Assembly: GCA_900074885.1 (NCBI GenBank)
Contig: FJUW01000053.1
Location: 194,250-258,249 of the forward strand
Origin: Rhynchosporium graminicola
Lineage: Eukaryota > Ascomycota > Leotiomycetes > Helotiales > Ploettnerulaceae
Direction: 5' to 3'
Length of the DNA stretch: 64,000 bases
In this document: positions 1 through 13,359 of the stretch, piece after piece
Numbering within the stretch: the first letter of the stretch is position 1
Layout of the letters: each line of letters starts with the position of its first letter
Made by a program: the position numbers and the translations under genes
Notes under the pieces: generated by a model
Told to the model about the DNA's origin: nothing
Database searches by the model: none
What the model saw: the letters and a program-made list of their open reading frames with translations, nothing else

Positions 1-772
1 AAGCTATTATTAAAGAAATGAAAGAGGAACGCTATTAGTAAAGAAGATAGTACTTATTAGAACCGACTACTTATCAAAGAATAGTACTAGATCCGATTTA
101 AGAGTAAGCTAATCTCTATTATTATATACCCTATACTCTAATTACTTATGAACCTAGCTTTAGGACTTAGTTAAATAAAATGATAAAGAGAATTATTAAC
201 GAAATATATAATTACTCTATAATAGAACTATTATACTTAGAGTTTATTACTACTAGAGAGTTCGATTAGTTAATCTTACTAGTTATACTAAATAATATTA
301 AGATAAAAGCACTTATCGATTCAGGAGCTATAAGATACTTTATAAACCCGGCCTTTATCGAGAAATAGAATATTCCTACTACTATTAATCCGAAACTATA
401 TTACCTTATCTTATTAGATAGGAAAAGCGCTAGATCAGATAGATAAGTCCGCAGAAAGATAAGAGGAATAAAGATAATTATTAATAAATATAAAGAAATA
501 CTCTACTTCGATATTATACTTATTAGATAATATAATATTATATTAGAAATTTTATAGCTAAATAACTATAATCCTAGTATAAACTAAGTAACTAAAAGAG
601 TTATATTTAATAACTATAAATATAAACGCAGTTAATTAGCTAGTAGAAGAGAAGCTAGCGCTACCTCCTTAATAATAATACTAATAGACTCTAGCTAGTT
701 AAGTCGAGTTCCTAATCAAATAAAACCTAGGAATTATCTTAGTCAGATAGATAATATTCGGGAATAGCTACT
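1..772 (+). mobile_element. Ty3/gypsy family C fragment, gag-protease part
   Basis: This is the left piece of a plus-strand gypsy copy entering from outside the window. Around 303-350 it reads IKALIDSGA..YFINPAF, a retroviral-type aspartic protease with its DSG triad (318-326) intact. The last about 170 bases match, in reverse complement, the full-length element near 20,990-21,150. The match stops at 772, exactly where a copia LTR begins. The copy seems to resume at 12,196, so the two pieces are probably one insertion broken by later events. Confidence 0.8.
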
Positions 773-965
773 TGTTAGTATTATTCTGTCGTAGTACGTA
801 CAATCAAGTAGTCTGTGTGAGCTAAAGTACAGTGATAATAGTAATAGTATTATCTGTTGTATCGTGGCTGGCTTTCTTCGGTAGTCAAGACTCTATAAGG
901 GAGATATATCTAGCTAGCTAAACCTCGGCGCAGATACTCGACTAACACGTGAATATAGACTAACA
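773..965 (-). repeat. Copia LTR, left copy (3' LTR in element sense)
   Basis: 193 bp starting TGTTAGTA and ending GACTAACA. It aligns without gaps to 6684-6876, with differences mainly G/A and C/T. It is the less mutated of the pair, keeping the TGTT terminus. Confidence 0.88.
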
Positions 966-1099
966 CTAGGAGTACTTTAAAGTAGCTCTAAACTATCTAC
1001 TTCCCCTCATGAAAGTAACGCTTTTTGCCTTCTAATAAGAGTAGTACCTTCGTACTACTCGTACAGAAGTATTATATAGTATATAAGTTTCCACGTGAT

Positions 1100-4000
1100 C
1101 AGGTCTAAAGATTAGATAACTAAGCTAAAAGCCTTATAAGCTCTCTTCCGGCTTCAAGTTATCTAAATTCCCTCTATCTACCTATTCTCTAAGCTTAATA
1201 ACTAATTAATTCGTGTATAATAGCTGCTTCAGAGCTCTATTATAATTTATCTTAGTTATCGTATCCGTAGAGTTATCTAGCCCTACTACTTAAATTACCT
1301 CTAATATCTCCTTTCTTTCGTACGCTTAACGTAGATATATAAAGTTAATTATTAATCTCTTCTCTCTTATAGTATTAAGTCGTATTATATAGTCGTATAA
1401 AGACTTAGAATTAGTAACTATAACTAAAGGTAGTACTATAATCTCCATAATCTATTCGATAGTAGTCTTAATAGTATTAGCTATATTAAAACCTTCTGAT
1501 ATAGCGTATAGTTCAGAGGCTAGTATAGATCTAGTAACTCTCTTATAGCAGACCGAAGACTCGTGAATAACGTTTACCTTATTATACTTATCTATAAGTA
1601 CGTAGATATAGCTAATTTAAGAGTAGAAGTCTTTTAAATTAGTAAATAAACTATTAGTAAATATAACGAGTTTTAGAGACTTCTTATCTAATTTAACGTA
1701 TTAGAGACCTTTACTATAGTTGAGCTTTTACTATAAGATTCTCTTATTTAAGAGCTTAAGTCTTTCTCTATCGGATTTATAGTTTATATAGCAAAAGAGA
1801 GGTTAAACGATACTTCAGGCTAAGAAATAGTTACTAAGTATAAACCTCTAGCTCTCTAGGTAGTAAATTGCTCGATTTGGGTAAGATCTTATTATATACT
1901 TCTATAGGAGTTAATAAGATTAACTAGTTCTTTCTTAATTATTCTTAGTATCTTATCGTACGATTATTAAGATAGTCGAATAGAGCTATTAGTTTCCAAG
2001 GTAATATAACCTCTATTAAAGTCAATTAGATATAAAGTAATTAATTACTCTCTCTTATTCGACTTGAATCTAGCCTTCTATAGCTCTCTTTCTTCTACGT
2101 CTATAAAGGTCTTATTACTAACGAAGAAAGTATTATTAATCTGAAGACTAAGAGCTCCTATACTAGCTTTATCACCTGAAACAGATAGTAGGCACGTATC
2201 GAACGTCGATAATACTATATAGAGTTTCTTAACCTTATATCTATAGTATATACCGAACTAATAGTTCGCTGACTCTAGTATACTATATATAGGCCTAATA
2301 CACTATAAAAACTAATATAGCTAAGTTAAAATCTCCTTTAGAGAGCGCACGAAGAAGTCACGTATTAGGTATAATATAGACTAAGTATAAGCTTATATAA
2401 TATCATAGCTATATACCTTAAACTCAGGGTATATAACTACGTATACTAGTAGTAGTTATTAGCTGACTCGTTTAATAGTTAGTAATATAATAAGTACTTA
2501 GTTCTTTCTAGAGTTATTATATACTTATATAACTAGTCTAGACTTCTCGTAGGCTTTCTATATACTCTTAAATTTAGTCTAGTCGACAAATTTAGCGTTA
2601 AAAACCCTAGCTCTAGCTAGTAATTCGTCTTTATAAACTAATTTAAAGATCCCTATAGCGATTAGACTATTAATCTCCTTACGTCTTAACGTAGCGTATT
2701 AAGGTTCTACTACTAGGAAACTAATAAATAATTCATCTATATAATTTAAGAAAACTTTAATATTATTATCTCTAAATCGAATTAGCTTTCGTTATTCTTA
2801 ATAAGGTTACTTCTTTAGTACTAGTATAGGTCGATTTAACTTAGTAGTACTAAGTAATAATAAGAGTATAACCTTAGGTAAAATACTCTCTAGTTCGTCG
2901 GAATTGATTTCTTCTTTATACTATAGTTTAATCGACGTAGAGCGAAAGGTTATTAGTCTACTATCGATTTCTACTACGTAGTTCTCTCTATCTATAGAAA
3001 TAAGTAGCTAAGGTCTATCCTAGAAGCCTTTCTCTCTCTAAACTAGTACTAGAGAGTTCAATAGAAGGTCTCTTACTACTATAGAACTAGGTCTATTCCG
3101 AGTATTCAGAGCGTTATTAACTTACTAACGACTCTATAGCTTACGAATCTCTTCTATAGCCTTATGAAGTGTAGCAGCTCATTAGGAGACTAATAGTAAA
3201 GGGGCGTCTATCTCTATTATTCTGAGGTATACTCTAAATACTAGTAAAACAGGTATAATTCTACTAAGTCCAGAAATATAGTTAATTATATAGAATACTA
3301 TCTATAGTACTATATCTTAACTGAAGTATAGTAATTCCTTCTGAATTATCATATAAGCTCTCTTCAGAGGACTATAGTATCTCTCTACCTTACTAATAGA
3401 GTAATAAGCCTCTATAAGTATAACTTTGACTATAGAACCCTCTATCTTAGTACTCTATATGAATTCTTTCGACTTAAATTATATACCTGCGTCTATAATA
3501 ATAAAATCAAGTAGCTTAAGGTAGGTATCTATCTATATCTACTTAAATCAGTTCTATATATACTCTGCAGATATATTAGTAAGAAAACCTCTATTCTGAA
3601 AGGTAGTACCTTAATCGACTTTATATAAGACTTATCGACTATCTAATTATATAATATCGATCACGACTTCGTAATTAAAGTATATATTATTAGTATCGTA
3701 GAGCTTAAACTTAAATCTACTTAATAATCTTCCGTATAGCTAGTAGTACTTACAGAGCTTAGTAAGCTCCTTTAGTACCCCTAAGTTATACTCGTGACCG
3801 GCCTATTATAGTAAATCTTCTAGCTTTCTTACTAAGGAGTATCCGAATCAGTAGTAAAGTCAACGTAAATCCGTCTCTATAAGTACTCTCGTATTTAACT
3901 AGAAATACTCCGTAATATACGTCTTAAGTAACTTCTTCTAAAGTAAGAAGAGATAGCCGAATCTCTATACTACTAGTAAACCCTAAGCTTATCTATATCG

Positions 4001-4700
4001 TCTAAATAGAGTAGAAACAGGGTATCTATAGATATAACCTCAAATTAGATCTTTCTAATTAGAGAAAGTATAATTATTATACTAATAGAAGTAGCTTTAC
4101 TAATACCGAATTTGACGTTTATTCCACGGGAAAGTAAGAGTTTAGTCTTATATAGAGCCTTATAGGCTTCGTATTAACCTTTGCTTACTATAGATACCTT
4201 TACTACTCTAGTATCGATTATAATTCTATAGAAAACTAACGAATTATATCAGGGGCTACTTATTATCGTCTCTAGGGTTCGGTCCTCTTCCGTAGCTTCT
4301 TCGGCAGTATCTATTAGATACTTAAAAGCCGTATTTACTAGGGTTTCTATTATTAGCTATACGGCTTCTACTAAGATAAGTCCTATAGAAGTTATAAATA
4401 GAGCTTCCGGCTTTTCGTTATCGGAATCGTAGTCTATATCGCTCCCGGCTTCGTATAAGGTAAAGGCAATAGCTATATACTCGTCTTCTATACTTTCGTA
4501 CTCTGCGATATATTATCTGTATACTTTCTTAAAGACTCTTCTAAAGTTACCTTTAAACTTAGAAGAGTTCTTCGCCTTAAACTTCTCCTTAGCTTTCTCT
4601 CTTTCTTCTACTATATAGTCGAAGGATATGTGATCCGTAGTATTATATACCTAGCACTTCTTAGCGTTACTTTCCTTATCTAACGTATTCATCTTCTTCT
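1100..4700 (-). pseudogene. Decayed copia Gag-Pol reading frame
   Basis: The minus strand carries recognisable but interrupted copia polyprotein blocks. The protease triad reads D-T-R at 4207-4215 instead of DTG. The reverse transcriptase block RPIYS-ILESANYWF corresponds to the conserved KPLYG-VPEAGNHWF type. The catalytic Asp pair is Asn-Asn at 2132-2137 (LQINNTF for a LQTDDTL-type motif). Every one of these changes is explained by G-to-A or C-to-T transitions. Limits are approximate because there is no continuous frame. Confidence 0.78.
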
Positions 4701-6683
4701 CTCCTTATATTCTGAATCACCCTTTCTCTCTATATACTTGTCCTTTATCGGAATCGCTTCGGAATTTTCGATTAGTATAGAAGGTAGTACTAGTTGTAGG
4801 GTATACGTGCTCGTAGTTAATAATAGAGGTTCTGATAGAAGTAATCGTCTTTTCAGTAGAAGTTATAAGTTAAGCTAGAGTAATTTAGTAGGCTTCCGAG
4901 CTTTAGAAAAAAGTAATAATCTTATTTATAACGAACTTCTTATAGCGTAATTCAAAGGGTATACTATAACGTAGCTCTCTAATCTGCGTAGAGAGTATAT
5001 TAAAGCACTCTAAAGTCGTCTTTCTAGGGTTCTTTTCCTTGATCGATTTAAGAGTAAGAAGATTCTATATAATTAGAGAAGATCTGCTAAACTTCTCGCT
5101 CTTAAACTGATCTATTATATTCTTTAGTATAGTATCGAATTTGATAATCAGAGAGGTTCCAGGGATACTATTCAGACTATAATAGTAGTATTAGAGAGTA
5201 GCGCCTTTTAGTATTAATAGAAACGCCTTACTATACTCCTCCGGTAGAATCTCGGCTCTTAAGTAGGCGTTATAGAATATTCTGACTTTATTACTAAAGC
5301 TATCTCTATCTCCCTTGAATTTCATTTCTTCTAGAAATATACAGGAGAAACTAGCGATCTCCTTTCTATATGACTTCTCCTTCTCCTTCCGTATCGTATT
5401 ATAGTACTCTCCCTCTTCTCCTCCTCCTCCTCCTTAGTAGCTTTCTCCTCCTTAGTAGCTTTCTCTTCCTCTAGCTCCTCCTCTAGCTCCTCCTCTTCTA
5501 CTCCCCGTATTCTTCGGTATACGCTTTCTATATTATTACTACTCTTCTCTATTCTGATCAGAGGAGGTCTCTTTATATTACTATACTCCTTCGGTAGAAT
5601 CTCGGTCGTGTTATAGAGGTTCGTAGTATTCTTTATTAAAGTCGAATTCGCTAACAGGAGGTAAGCCGAGTATAGTATAGCGTCTTTATCGCAATCTGTG
5701 GAACTCTTTCTTTAATCTCTTATACTCTAATTCGTCTTATTAAGTAGCTATACTATTTATTATCTCCTTTTCTCTCTTATCTCGCTATTACTACGCAGAT
5801 ATTTTCTCTAGTATAAGTGGGTTTAATACTATATACTATAGCTATTTAGAGAGTATCTTCTCTCCTACTATACTCTCTAGCTCCTTTAAGGTCTAGCTAC
5901 TATATATAGTATTCTATGGAGTATATAGAAGCTTATATAGCTCCTGCGTAAGTTCGTCGCCTTCTTCGATAAATACGCCTTTAGTACGTAGAGTGAATAT
6001 AAGGTTATTATTTGACGATTTCTTAATAGACTTGAAAGGGTCTACTATCTAACCTTTATATATCTCCTTAAATAAGGAGTATAAGATTCTATCTATATAG
6101 TCAGAGCTCTTAATTTATCTAATAAGACCTTCGCCCTGTTTCCGTATAGTCTCCGGGTCTAGTAGGTCCTTATCGGAGTTCGCAGGTATATCGAAAGCAC
6201 TAACCTCGGGGGTATTATTATCTCTTACTATATTAAAGGTCTGATTTATATAAGTGTTTTAATACTATTCCGAGGTTATTTAGAATAGTAGTTATAGAGT
6301 TATTCTTAAGTATTATATAATAGGAAGCGCTAGCGTAGCGCGTTCAAGTTTTTGACTTCGAGTTTTCGGCGCAACTCAAAAGCGCGTTCTTTGAAGTCGG
6401 GTTACGATAGTAATCGTCATACGTAGAAGGTAAGAAGGTAATAGTAGTATAATATACTAGAATTCGAATCCTTTAACTATATCGCAAGTAGAATCCAGGT
6501 AAATTATCTTAGTAATTCAAGTCAAATAGTAAAGAGGAGACCGTATCTTCTCTAGTACTTGGGCTATTACTATAGTAGATATCTCTACTCTTTAAGATTA
6601 CTAGCGCGCTCTTTTCAGTAGTCGAAATTCTTAGAATTTAACTGCTTTCAAAGAGTAAAATAATCTATGCGTCTATTGATCAA

Positions 6684-6876
6684 TATTAGTATCACTCTAT
6701 CGTAGTACGTATAATTAAGTAGTTTACGTGAGCTAAAGTATAGTAATAATAGTAGTAGTATTATCTATTATATCGTAGCTATCTTTCCTAGGTAGTCGAG
6801 ACTCCGTAAGGGAGATATATCTGACTGGCTAAACCTCGGCGCAGATACTCGACTAACACGTGACTATAGACTAACA
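6684..6876 (-). repeat. Copia LTR, right copy (5' LTR in element sense)
   Basis: 193 bp, the partner of 773-965. It starts TATTAGTAT (RIP-altered TGTTAG) and ends GACTAACA. Just outside it, at 6877, the sequence is the end of a different gypsy element rather than family C. Confidence 0.88.
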
Positions 6877-9800
6877 ATTATTTCCTCTAGGGTCTATTTC
6901 CTCTTACTCGGAGTTTCGCTTTCCTCTTTTCGTCTTCTTTTCCTATTTAGATAAGGGTCTATCGTATATATTAGCGTTCCTATACTTTAGCTCGTATTTA
7001 TTTAAAGCTATAGAGTCTGCTAAGTTTTCTAAGAGTTCTTATATTAGTTTATAGTAACTTAATTATTTTATAAGTACTTCTCTAAACTTTCCTTTTCCTC
7101 TTTTCTTATCTCTTATATAAAAGATCTATTCTATTAAAAACTCTTTATATATCTTAAATAAGACTAGATCTAGTTATTTATTATTAGTCTCTTACTTCAT
7201 TAAGAGGTTATTACTAGTAAGTTATAGTAAATCCGTATATAATACTAAGTAAATATTCCTAGGAATCCCGGATAATTATATAGATAATAGCGAAAGTACT
7301 TTTTCTATTATATATTTAGTATATTTAGTATTTAAGCTCCTCTTTAGATAGTCCGTTTAATAGTTATATAAGTCTAGCTATATCTTATTACCCTTCCGGT
7401 AGATTAGTACTAAAGTCCTAGTTTTATCAGTATTATCCTTCTATTTCTGCGCGACTTTAGCTATATTTACTTAGTATAACTTAGTAATATTCTTTATCTT
7501 TATAATAAAAGCTCTAGCTCTTTCGCTCGACTTAAGTTTAGTATTTCCCTTAGTCTCTAGTTCTAATAATATAAGAAATAGCGCTCTCGTAGCTATATAT
7601 TATAAAGAATAGACTTATCTCGAGTCCCGCTTAATATTAGCTATTTAACACGAATTATACTATAGGAAGCTACTTCTTCTAGTCCGACTACTTTTAGTTA
7701 ATAGAATTTCATAAATAAGCTTATATCTCTTAATTCAGTCTCTCTAGGCCTCTATCTATTTATAAGTAGTAAGCGGAGCTTAATCTCTAGTATATATCTA
7801 AAAGTTAATAAAATATCTTCTAGAATATACTTATCTAATTCGTTCCTCTATCGCTTATAATAGCTCTTAGTATACTATAGTAATATACTTAGTAGTCTAT
7901 AAACCTCTCCGCGTACTCCTTTGCTTTTATACTAAGTATTACCTCTAATATAATAGACTTACTTAATTTATCCTTAATTACTTAAAGGTATTAGTTCCCT
8001 TAAGAGTTTAGTAAATTAGTTAAAGTCTATTAAGATCTCTTAGAAGAATTAGTTAAGTACTAATAGTAGTCGAAAAAGTCCGTATTTATATTCCCTCTAT
8101 ACTTTATTTCCTCTATAGTAGTTATAATTCCTTAAGAATTATTAGATATACTTCGACTATAAAAGCTAATAGAATTACCTTCTTAGTATAAAAGTAATAG
8201 AGTCCCTGCTAAGATACTTATATATTAGTATATCATAAATAGACTAGATTAACTTTATTCTTAATATATTATCTCCCGCTATATCTTCCGCGGAATCCTT
8301 AGAATATATAGTTCCTAGTACTTATAATTTGCCCTAATAACGTAGTTTTCTTTTCGTATCGATACTATAGTCTTCTACCTGTACTTTTAACTTAATCTCG
8401 CTAGGTAAAGACTAAGCTCTACTCTGAATAATACTAAGTATAGTTTTATATATTATATTATTTTTAATTACCTTTTCTTAGTATTCGTTTAGTTATTTAT
8501 CCTGGAAAGGTCCCTTAGAGTCTGACTAATTAGGTAGGGAGAATCGTACCAAATTACATTATTAGAATATCTAGTGCTATAGTAACTAGAGCTATTATTA
8601 TATTAAATTATATCGCTAGGAAATCTAATACTATAGTAATAACTATTACTTCTGCTAAGTCTCTATCGAGTGCCAGCTAGTCTTTTATAGAATCTGATTT
8701 AAGAAATCTGCAGAATCGAGACCCTCTATCGTTTTTACTTAATATATCCTACTTCTTTTGCAATAAGGCGTCCGGAATAATCGCTTCGCTCCTCGGGCGG
8801 AATACTAAGGAGAACTAAAATATAGCTAAAGTCTCGTACTAGTATATCTATCGTTCTGATAACTATCTCTTTATTATAAAATATTCTAAGTTCTTATAAT
8901 CTATCTAAATTATAAAAGAGTATATCGACTTTAGTTTAAGAGCCTAGAACTTTAAGCTAGATACTATTATAAGTATTTCTTTATTATAGATATTATAGTT
9001 TATTTCGGTCTTATTTAGCTTTCGCGAGAAAACCTAATAAAGCGAAGAACTCTATTCTTTTCTTATAAGAGCGCGCCTCTTAACGTAAACCTATTATAAT
9101 TAGTTTCTAAGAATATAAGCGCTTCCGAGTCTTATTACACTATTATAAGCGCTTTTATGAATTTCGTTTTTAAGATCTCGAATACTTCCTCTTCTCGTTT
9201 TCCCTAGGAGAATAGCGTTCCTTTACTAGTAAGTATAATTAAGAGCTTAGCTATCTTTAAGTAGTTTAGTATAAACTCCTTATAAAAGTTAGCGAACTTA
9301 TTAAATCGTCTAATTTCTTTTATTATTATAAGTAATTTCTAGTTTTTAATTACTTCTACTTTTTCTTAGTTAAGTCTTATTTCTTCTCTATTAATATATA
9401 TAATAAATCCTAAGTATTTAATTATCTTCTTAGCGAACTTACTTTTCCTGATATCGAGGAATAAGCCTCTATCTTAAAGCTTCTAGAGTATAATTCGTAC
9501 CTTTACTATGTAATTATCTCTCGATCTATTAGAAAATATAATAATATTATTTATATACGCAGATATATATTCGCCGAGTTCCTTCTATAGTAAACTATTA
9601 GTATACTACTAGAAAGTAGCCGGTACCTCTAATAAACCGAATAGATATATAAGCTACTTAAATAGACTAAAGTAAGTACAGAATACTATTTTATATTCGT
9701 AGCTTTTAGCTATTCGAATCTTATGAAAAGCTAAAATAATATCTACTTTAGTTAACTACTTAGACTTTATAAGAGAACGAAAAGTCTCTAGTATAAGTAG

Positions 9801-12195
9801 TAAGAGGTACTAATCTAGCGTAATAATTGCGTGTAACGCTTAGTAATTATAATAGAAATATAAGCCTCCTTTAGATTTCCTTATAAAAAGGACAGGTACT
9901 AAAGCTTCTAATATACTCTCTCGAATATATCCTTTTTCTAATAGGTTATTTAGCGATTTCCTTAGTACTAGGAGTTCGTCCTTCGATATACTATATAGTA
10001 GCCCCGATAATAGTACTAGCCGGGATCTGTCAGGTTACTTATAGATCCCGATCTAGTAGTTAATTCCTAGGTAATAAGGTACTAGCTTATTCGCTTCTTA
10101 TTAGGAAAATAGTAGAGCTATATCCTTAAGCTCCAGTAGAAGAAGCTTTTTAAGTTCTTTTATTATTAACTCTACTTTCTTTAATATTACTTTTTTAATA
10201 TTATCTAGCGATACTATAGCTACTATTATTAATATACTAGAGTCCGGTATATATAAGGGCTATAAGTCTTCGCGACTCCTATAGTTACGCCCCTCTGATA
10301 TCTATTATTATACTATACTATAGTAGAACTAATACTTTTCTAGCGTAATCCGTACCTTATTATTCGCTTTCTAAGGATTTCCTAGTATAATCGGGAAAGA
10401 TAAGTTAGCGATAATATAAGCGTAAACCGATTACTTATATCTTATAATATCTGTTTAGAAGGATATAACTCCTTCTATTTTCGTATCTCTTAGTAATTTA
10501 GATACGCGTTTTATTTCATAGGTCTTATTACTAATATAATAAAGACTAAGACTATTCGCTAAGTCTTTATTAATTATAATATAATACTAGTAGCTTTTAT
10601 CGATAAGAGTAAATATTCCGAAAGTATTTTAAAAGATTATATCTATATATATAAGGTTTCTATTTATAACTTTCTTAAATTCACTTTATCCTTTTACTAA
10701 TACTCTTTCCTCTCTTATCTTCTGATTTCGAGCGAGAGCTAGTCTTTTCCTAACTCTCTTTTATCAGAATCTCTATAGTTCTTATCGTCCTCTAGTAGTA
10801 TACCTAACTCGATAGAGCTAATAATTATAAGCTTTACTACTATACTATAGATATAGTCGCGGATATAATATCCGGCTATTCTATACTAGTAATATAGTCT
10901 TTTCTTATACTAATGTTCTCTTTCCGCTTTATCGACTTATTTAGCTTTCTGCTTATCTCTTATATTCTTAGAATATCTTTTATTATCCGAGTAGCTTCTT
11001 TTAATAAATATTAAAGCTATTATAATATTCTTATTAGTATCTACTCTAAGTATTAAGAAAGAACTCGCTATATATAGACTAATTATCGCATTTAATCTAG
11101 AGTCCTTATTCCTTTCTCTCTACCTCTTATTAGCTGATTTAAATTAGTCTATCTCCTCGAGGTTAGTAATAATATATTCTTCCTCCCCTAAGAACTAGTA
11201 ATAATCTATTATCTTAACTATAGAAGTTATATATATTCGGATAAGGTTTAAGAAGGTATTCTTTAAGTAACTAATTTTTATATTATCCTCCTAGCTTTCC
11301 CCGCTTATACTAAGTAGAAGTCCGTCGAATTCTAGCTAGTATTCGTACTAAAGTTATCCTATAAAGTACTTAAAATTCGATAGTTATTCTAACGCTTTAG
11401 CTTATTTATTACTATCTGCGAAGACCTCCTCGAGTCGTATAAAAAAACACTCGGGAGCCTTACTTTTTATCGCCTCTCCTTTCTCTTAAAAATACCGTAT
11501 TCGAATTCGTTCGAGAGAGAGAAGGGTATTATAAATAATATCCTAATAATAATTAATAGATAGCGTTAGTTTTAACGTAGAGTGAACTCGATAAGAGCTC
11601 TTAATCCTAAGTAAGTAGTCCCGGAAAGTATCTACTTTACTATCCTAAGATAATAGCTTCTAACTTATAAGAGCTAACTCTTCTTTATTAGGGTTCGAGC
11701 GAGGTATTAATATAATTAACTCGATTAGAGCTTTTATTAGCGAGTTAGTTATATATTCTTATTACTACTATTCGGGCTCTGATTAGCTTTATCGCTAATA
11801 TCTCTCTGCTTCTTATTAGGCGGACCGCGCTAGGGCTAGCTCAGTCTCTATTAGTTATTAGCGCTTATATATCTCATTTATAATATATATTAGTTCCGCT
11901 TAAGTTATTATATATTCCGCCTATAAGTTAGCGTCTAGCGCTAGTATTATAGCGCCCTCCGGTATAAACTAATCAGGAGTATTTAACTTTATTTATTTTA
12001 ATCGAACTTAATATTATAAGTAAATAATATATATATGAGAGTTTATAGTAGTATTTAATAAGTTCGATAAGAAGAGAGTAAGAATCTAACCGGAAGCCGC
12101 AAGAAAAGGTATATAGTACTAAGGCTTAACCGAGCCTTAGTCAGCGAGTCGTACTAGTAATACCAGCATCATAACCTAAGGGCTTAACCCTTATA
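6877..12195 (-). mobile_element. Ty3/gypsy chromovirus, truncated and RIP-inactivated
   Basis: Read on the minus strand from about 12.0 kb down, the blocks follow gypsy order. A zinc knuckle near 10,880-10,930 has Cys changed to Tyr. A protease-like block lies near 10,560-10,640. The reverse transcriptase at 9,990-9,000 contains ELLVLRKSLNNLLEKGYIR, YINN and FNKFANFYKEFI. A chromodomain-like tail lies near 7,000-7,100. The right end may be a mutated 5' LTR terminus (minus strand TATAAGGGTTAAGCCC, from TGTAAGG). The 3' LTR is missing because the copia LTR abuts the chromodomain end at 6876/6877. Confidence 0.83.
9000..9990 (-). pseudogene. Decayed gypsy reverse transcriptase
   Basis: The minus strand holds the classical gypsy RT series: the thumb-proximal PVLFIRKSKGG block, an active-site block reading Y-I-N-N at 9546-9557 where active enzymes have Y-L/V-D-D, then KYLGFII, KVEVIKN and RRFNKFANFYKEFI. 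Both catalytic Asp codons are now Asn (GAT/GAC to AAT), as expected from RIP. Stops occur throughout. Confidence 0.85.
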
Positions 12196-13359
12196 AACTA
12201 TTAGTATAAACGAGATATTATTAAATACTTAATAAAATAGAAGAACTATTTATATTCCGAAAATATATAAGAACTTAAGACGAGCTTCTACTACTTAGTA
12301 CTACTAGCTAGTTTCTATCGACGAAACTTAGATCTACTTAGAAAAGATTAGCTAAGTTAAAAAGTAACTTTATTATTAAGTTAGAAGAAAGCTTAAGAAG
12401 GAAAGAAGAAAGCGACTTTTCTATAATAGCTAACTTAGTAATAGGAAAAAGAAGCTAAGGAAACTAGTTAGAGTATTTATCTAGATAAGACTTAAGAGAA
12501 GTAAGAGAATACTTTATTTTCTTAAGCTATTAGAATTAATAAATCTCTTTTAAGAGAAGCTATATAACTAGATACCTTAAGGTATTATAAGATCTTTTCA
12601 CTCGAATATACTCGGAATAATAAGTTAATTCCTTAAGATCTAGAAAATAATTTCGATATTATTTCTAATAAAAGGAATAAGTCTCTACTAGATAATTTAA
12701 TTTTTTAATATATACTATAAGTATAATACGCTCTTTTATCTTCTTATAATTAGAAGATAATATATTAGAAAAGGAAGTTGAAATCTTATAGATTATTAAT
12801 ATCTCTATTAGTATACTTAAGCGTAAAGATATACTAAGATAGGAAAAGGATAGTATTATAAACTTAGTAGAGTTCTTAGTACTAAAACCGTCTTAGCACT
12901 AGAATACTAATAGTACTACTATATAGTATATACTAGACGGGTTTTAGTACTAGAGAGAGAGTTAATACTACTAGGTGAATAGTACTAATACGGTTATAGT
13001 ATAAATCAGCGACTAGTACTATAAGCTTACCTATATCGTAGTAATAATAATAATATAATTATAAGTGATCTAGGATCACGTGATAGAGTCTAGCTTAATA
13101 GGAATCCAGAAAATAGAGTCGGACTCCATATAAGGAACTCCCTAAGTAGAAGACTCCTAATAGAGGAGAAAGTCCTATATAAGACTAGTACTTCTGCTAT
13201 TAGATAAGAGCTTCTTACTTAAATTCATATAGTAATTAATACTTACTTATAATATCTTAATTCTAATTAAGAACCGAACTTCTTATTTACTTTACTTTGT
13301 AGCTAATACTAACCGACGAGCCTATATACCGCGTACTAGTCAGAACCAGGAACGTTATA
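12196..13359 (+). mobile_element. Ty3/gypsy family C fragment, 3' end plus LTR
   Basis: This segment is the reverse complement of about 17,058-18,220, the 3' part of the full-length family C element. It has the 3' interior (12,196-12,853) followed by a complete LTR. Together with 1-772 it is probably one plus-strand copy. About 2.7 kb of the family C interior (equivalent to roughly 18.2-21.0 kb) is missing between the pieces. Confidence 0.82.
12854..13359 (+). repeat. Family C LTR (506 bp), third copy
   Basis: It is reverse complementary to 17,058-17,563 and 23,207-23,712 over its full 506 bp. Its ends read TATTATAAAC.. and ..AACGTTATA, RIP-altered forms of TGTCACGAAC.. and ..CGTTACA. Confidence 0.88.

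Larger units (their letters stand above)
773..6876 (-). mobile_element. Ty1/copia LTR retrotransposon, RIP-inactivated
   Basis: Two direct repeats of 193 bp (773-965 and 6684-6876) bound a 5.7-kb interior. The LTRs begin TGTTAG (TATTAG in the right copy) and end CTAACA, giving TG..CA inverted termini. Read on the minus strand, the interior shows copia order: a degenerate zinc knuckle near 4,620-4,670, a protease near 4,207, the post-integrase segment near 2,850-3,200 (RNTRNRPSS, DLLLNSLVLV, ITFRSTSIKL), then reverse transcriptase at about 1,700-2,720. Many stops and lost catalytic residues make it dead. The flanks do not show a matching target-site duplication: ctact on the left, attat on the right. 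Confidence 0.9.
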
